From assembly GCA_050050115.1 (NCBI GenBank), contig JASFUX010000200.1, positions 1 through 6,420 of the forward strand: a stretch of DNA of 6,420 nucleotides, written 5' to 3'. Source of the stretch: JASFUX01 sp050050115 (lineage in GTDB: Bacteria > Pseudomonadota > Alphaproteobacteria > Caulobacterales > Maricaulaceae). How positions within the stretch are numbered: the stretch's first letter is position 1; each line of letters begins with the position of its first letter. Below are positions 5,453 to 6,420 of this stretch, in pieces. The notes beneath the pieces were generated by a model. It worked only from the letters and a program-made list of their open reading frames with translations. It was not told where the DNA came from and did no database searches. The translations under genes and the position numbers were made by a program.

Positions 5453-6420
5453 CTAGGCCTTCGCCTTGCGCCGCCATTCGTGCAGGGCGAATTCGGTGTA
5501 GCCGTTGGGCTGCTTGGTTCCTTCGAACACCAGCGCGCGCGCTGCGGCGAAGGCTGGGCCGTCGTAGCCGGGAGCCATCGGTTTATAGTGCGGATCGTCG
5601 GCGTTCTGACGATCGACCACCTCGGCCATGCGCCTCAAGGTCTCTTCGACCTGCTCGGCCGTGACCACGCCATGATGGAGCCAATTGGCGATGTGCTGGG
5701 ACGAAATCCGGAGGGTCGCGCGGTCCTCCATCAGGCCGACGTCGTGGATGTCGGGCACTTTGGAGCAGCCGACGCCTTGATCGATCCAGCGCACGACGTA
5801 GCCGAGGATGCCCTGGGCGTTGTTGTCGAGTTCGGCCTTGACCTCGTCGGCCGACCAGTTCGCGCCTTCTGACAAGGGCGCGGTCAGCAATTCGCCGAGC
5901 TTGCCCGTCACCGGGCTGGCTTTCATCTCGTCCTGCAGCGCGAAGACGTCGACCTCGTGATAGTGGGTCGCGTGCAGCGTCGCCGCCGTCGGGGAGGGCA
6001 CCCAGGCGGTGTTCGCGCCGCTCTTGGGATGGCCGATCTTCTGCTCGAGCATGTCGGCCATCAGATCGGGCGCGGCCCACATGCCCTTGCCGATCTGCGC
6101 CTTGCCCGACAAACCGCACTTCAGACCGACGCCGACGTTGCGCGCTTCATAGGCGTTGATCCAAGGCGTGCCCTTCATCTCCGCCTTGCGGATCATCGGA
6201 CCGCCTTCCATCGCGGTGTGGATCTCGTCGCCGGTGCGGTCGAGAAAGCCGGTGTTGATGAAGACGAGCCGCTCGCGCGCTTCGTGGATGCAGGCGGCAA
6301 GGTTGGCGCTGGTCCGCCGCTCTTCGTCCATGACGCCGACCTTGATGGTGTTGGCCGGCAGGCCAAGCAGATCCTCGACCCGGGCGAACACTTCGAGCGC
6401 GAAGGCGACCTCTTCGGGCC
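5453..6420 (-). CDS. glcB: Malate synthase G, C-terminal part
   Basis: The gene enters from the right edge; 321 residues plus the TAG stop are in the window, against about 720 for the full enzyme. It condenses glyoxylate with acetyl-CoA to give malate in the glyoxylate/glycolate route, in the cytoplasm. The frame continues upstream of the GTG at 6391 (PEEVAFALE precedes it), so that GTG is an internal valine. Recognised blocks are VGVMDEERRTS, FINTGFLDRTGDE, GKAQIGKGMWA, GANTAWVPSPTAATLHA, ELDNNAQGILGYVVRW, GCSKVPDIH and LMEDRATLRISSQHIANW. By comparison with E. coli GlcB as remembered, the Mg ligands E427 and D455 correspond to codons 6325-6323 and 6241-6239, the catalytic base D631 to codon 5725-5723, and C617 to 5767-5765; all are present. 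The end, KQPNGYTEFALHEWRR, is the normal C terminus, so the gene looks intact at this end. It is separated from the Mo-enzyme operon by 329 bases. Confidence 0.97.
   Translation of the reverse strand, partial: PEEVAFALEVFARVEDLLGLPANTIKVGVMDEERRTSANLAACIHEARERLVFINTGFLDRTGDEIHTAMEGGPMIRKAEMKGTPWINAYEARNVGVGLKCGLSGKAQIGKGMWAAPDLMADMLEQKIGHPKSGANTAWVPSPTAATLHATHYHEVDVFALQDEMKASPVTGKLGELLTAPLSEGANWSADEVKAELDNNAQGILGYVVRWIDQGVGCSKVPDIHDVGLMEDRATLRISSQHIANWLHHGVVTAEQVEETLRRMAEVVDRQNADDPHYKPMAPGYDGPAFAAARALVFEGTKQPNGYTEFALHEWRRKAKA

Noticed and set aside
5378..5872. Plus-strand open frame of 164 codons overlapping malate synthase and the intergenic stretch
   Set aside because: It is mostly antisense to the well-conserved malate synthase G C terminus, with no family resemblance and no ribosome binding site.
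1..6420. CRISPR arrays, tRNA/rRNA genes and intact insertion sequences
   Set aside because: No regularly spaced direct repeats, no tRNA-like cloverleaf or CCA end in the gaps, and no transposase or terminal inverted repeats were seen. Almost all of the window is accounted for by the six minus-strand genes.

Overview
The window is GC-rich, densely coded DNA with every recognisable gene on the minus strand. It suggests a proteobacterium, probably an alphaproteobacterium. That assignment rests on base composition, the high-GC codon bias and the gene families; no rRNA or other taxonomic marker is present.

Read in the direction of transcription (right to left), the layout is as follows. (1) 6420-5453 holds the C-terminal part of malate synthase G, cut by the window edge. 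(2) 5452-5124 is a 329-base gene-free stretch. (3) 5123-952 holds three genes for a periplasm-facing molybdenum hydroxylase: a membrane-anchored triheme cytochrome c, a small [2Fe-2S] subunit, and a large molybdopterin subunit with a twin-arginine signal. The last two overlap by ATGA. A strong hairpin follows the large-subunit stop. (4) 951-784 is an AT-richer gap with a possible promoter and two overlapping small palindromes. (5) 783-79 is a 4-carboxy-4-hydroxy-2-oxoadipate (CHA) aldolase of the LigK/GalC/RraA-like type. (6) One base after it, at 77, begins a PrpF-family isomerase recognised from its MRGGTSKG signature, which runs off the left edge.

The aldolase and the PrpF-family start are the pair expected in the lower protocatechuate 4,5-cleavage or gallate pathway. 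In that pathway 4-oxalomesaconate is tautomerised, hydrated to CHA, and cleaved to pyruvate and oxaloacetate. The upstream operon encodes an electron-transfer chain of Mo centre, 2Fe-2S clusters, c hemes and respiratory chain, typical of IorAB- or AldFGH-like dehydrogenases acting on aldehydes or N-heteroaromatics. Its substrate cannot be read from the sequence. A plausible inference is that it oxidises a peripheral aromatic compound feeding the ring-cleavage pathway whose last steps are encoded just downstream. Malate synthase G is probably an unrelated central-metabolism neighbour, although it too belongs to C2/C4 acid metabolism.

No tRNA, rRNA, CRISPR array or intact mobile element was seen. 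The most open questions are the substrate of the Mo enzyme, the palindromic control region before the aldolase, and the odd 5.1-5.45 kb intergenic stretch.
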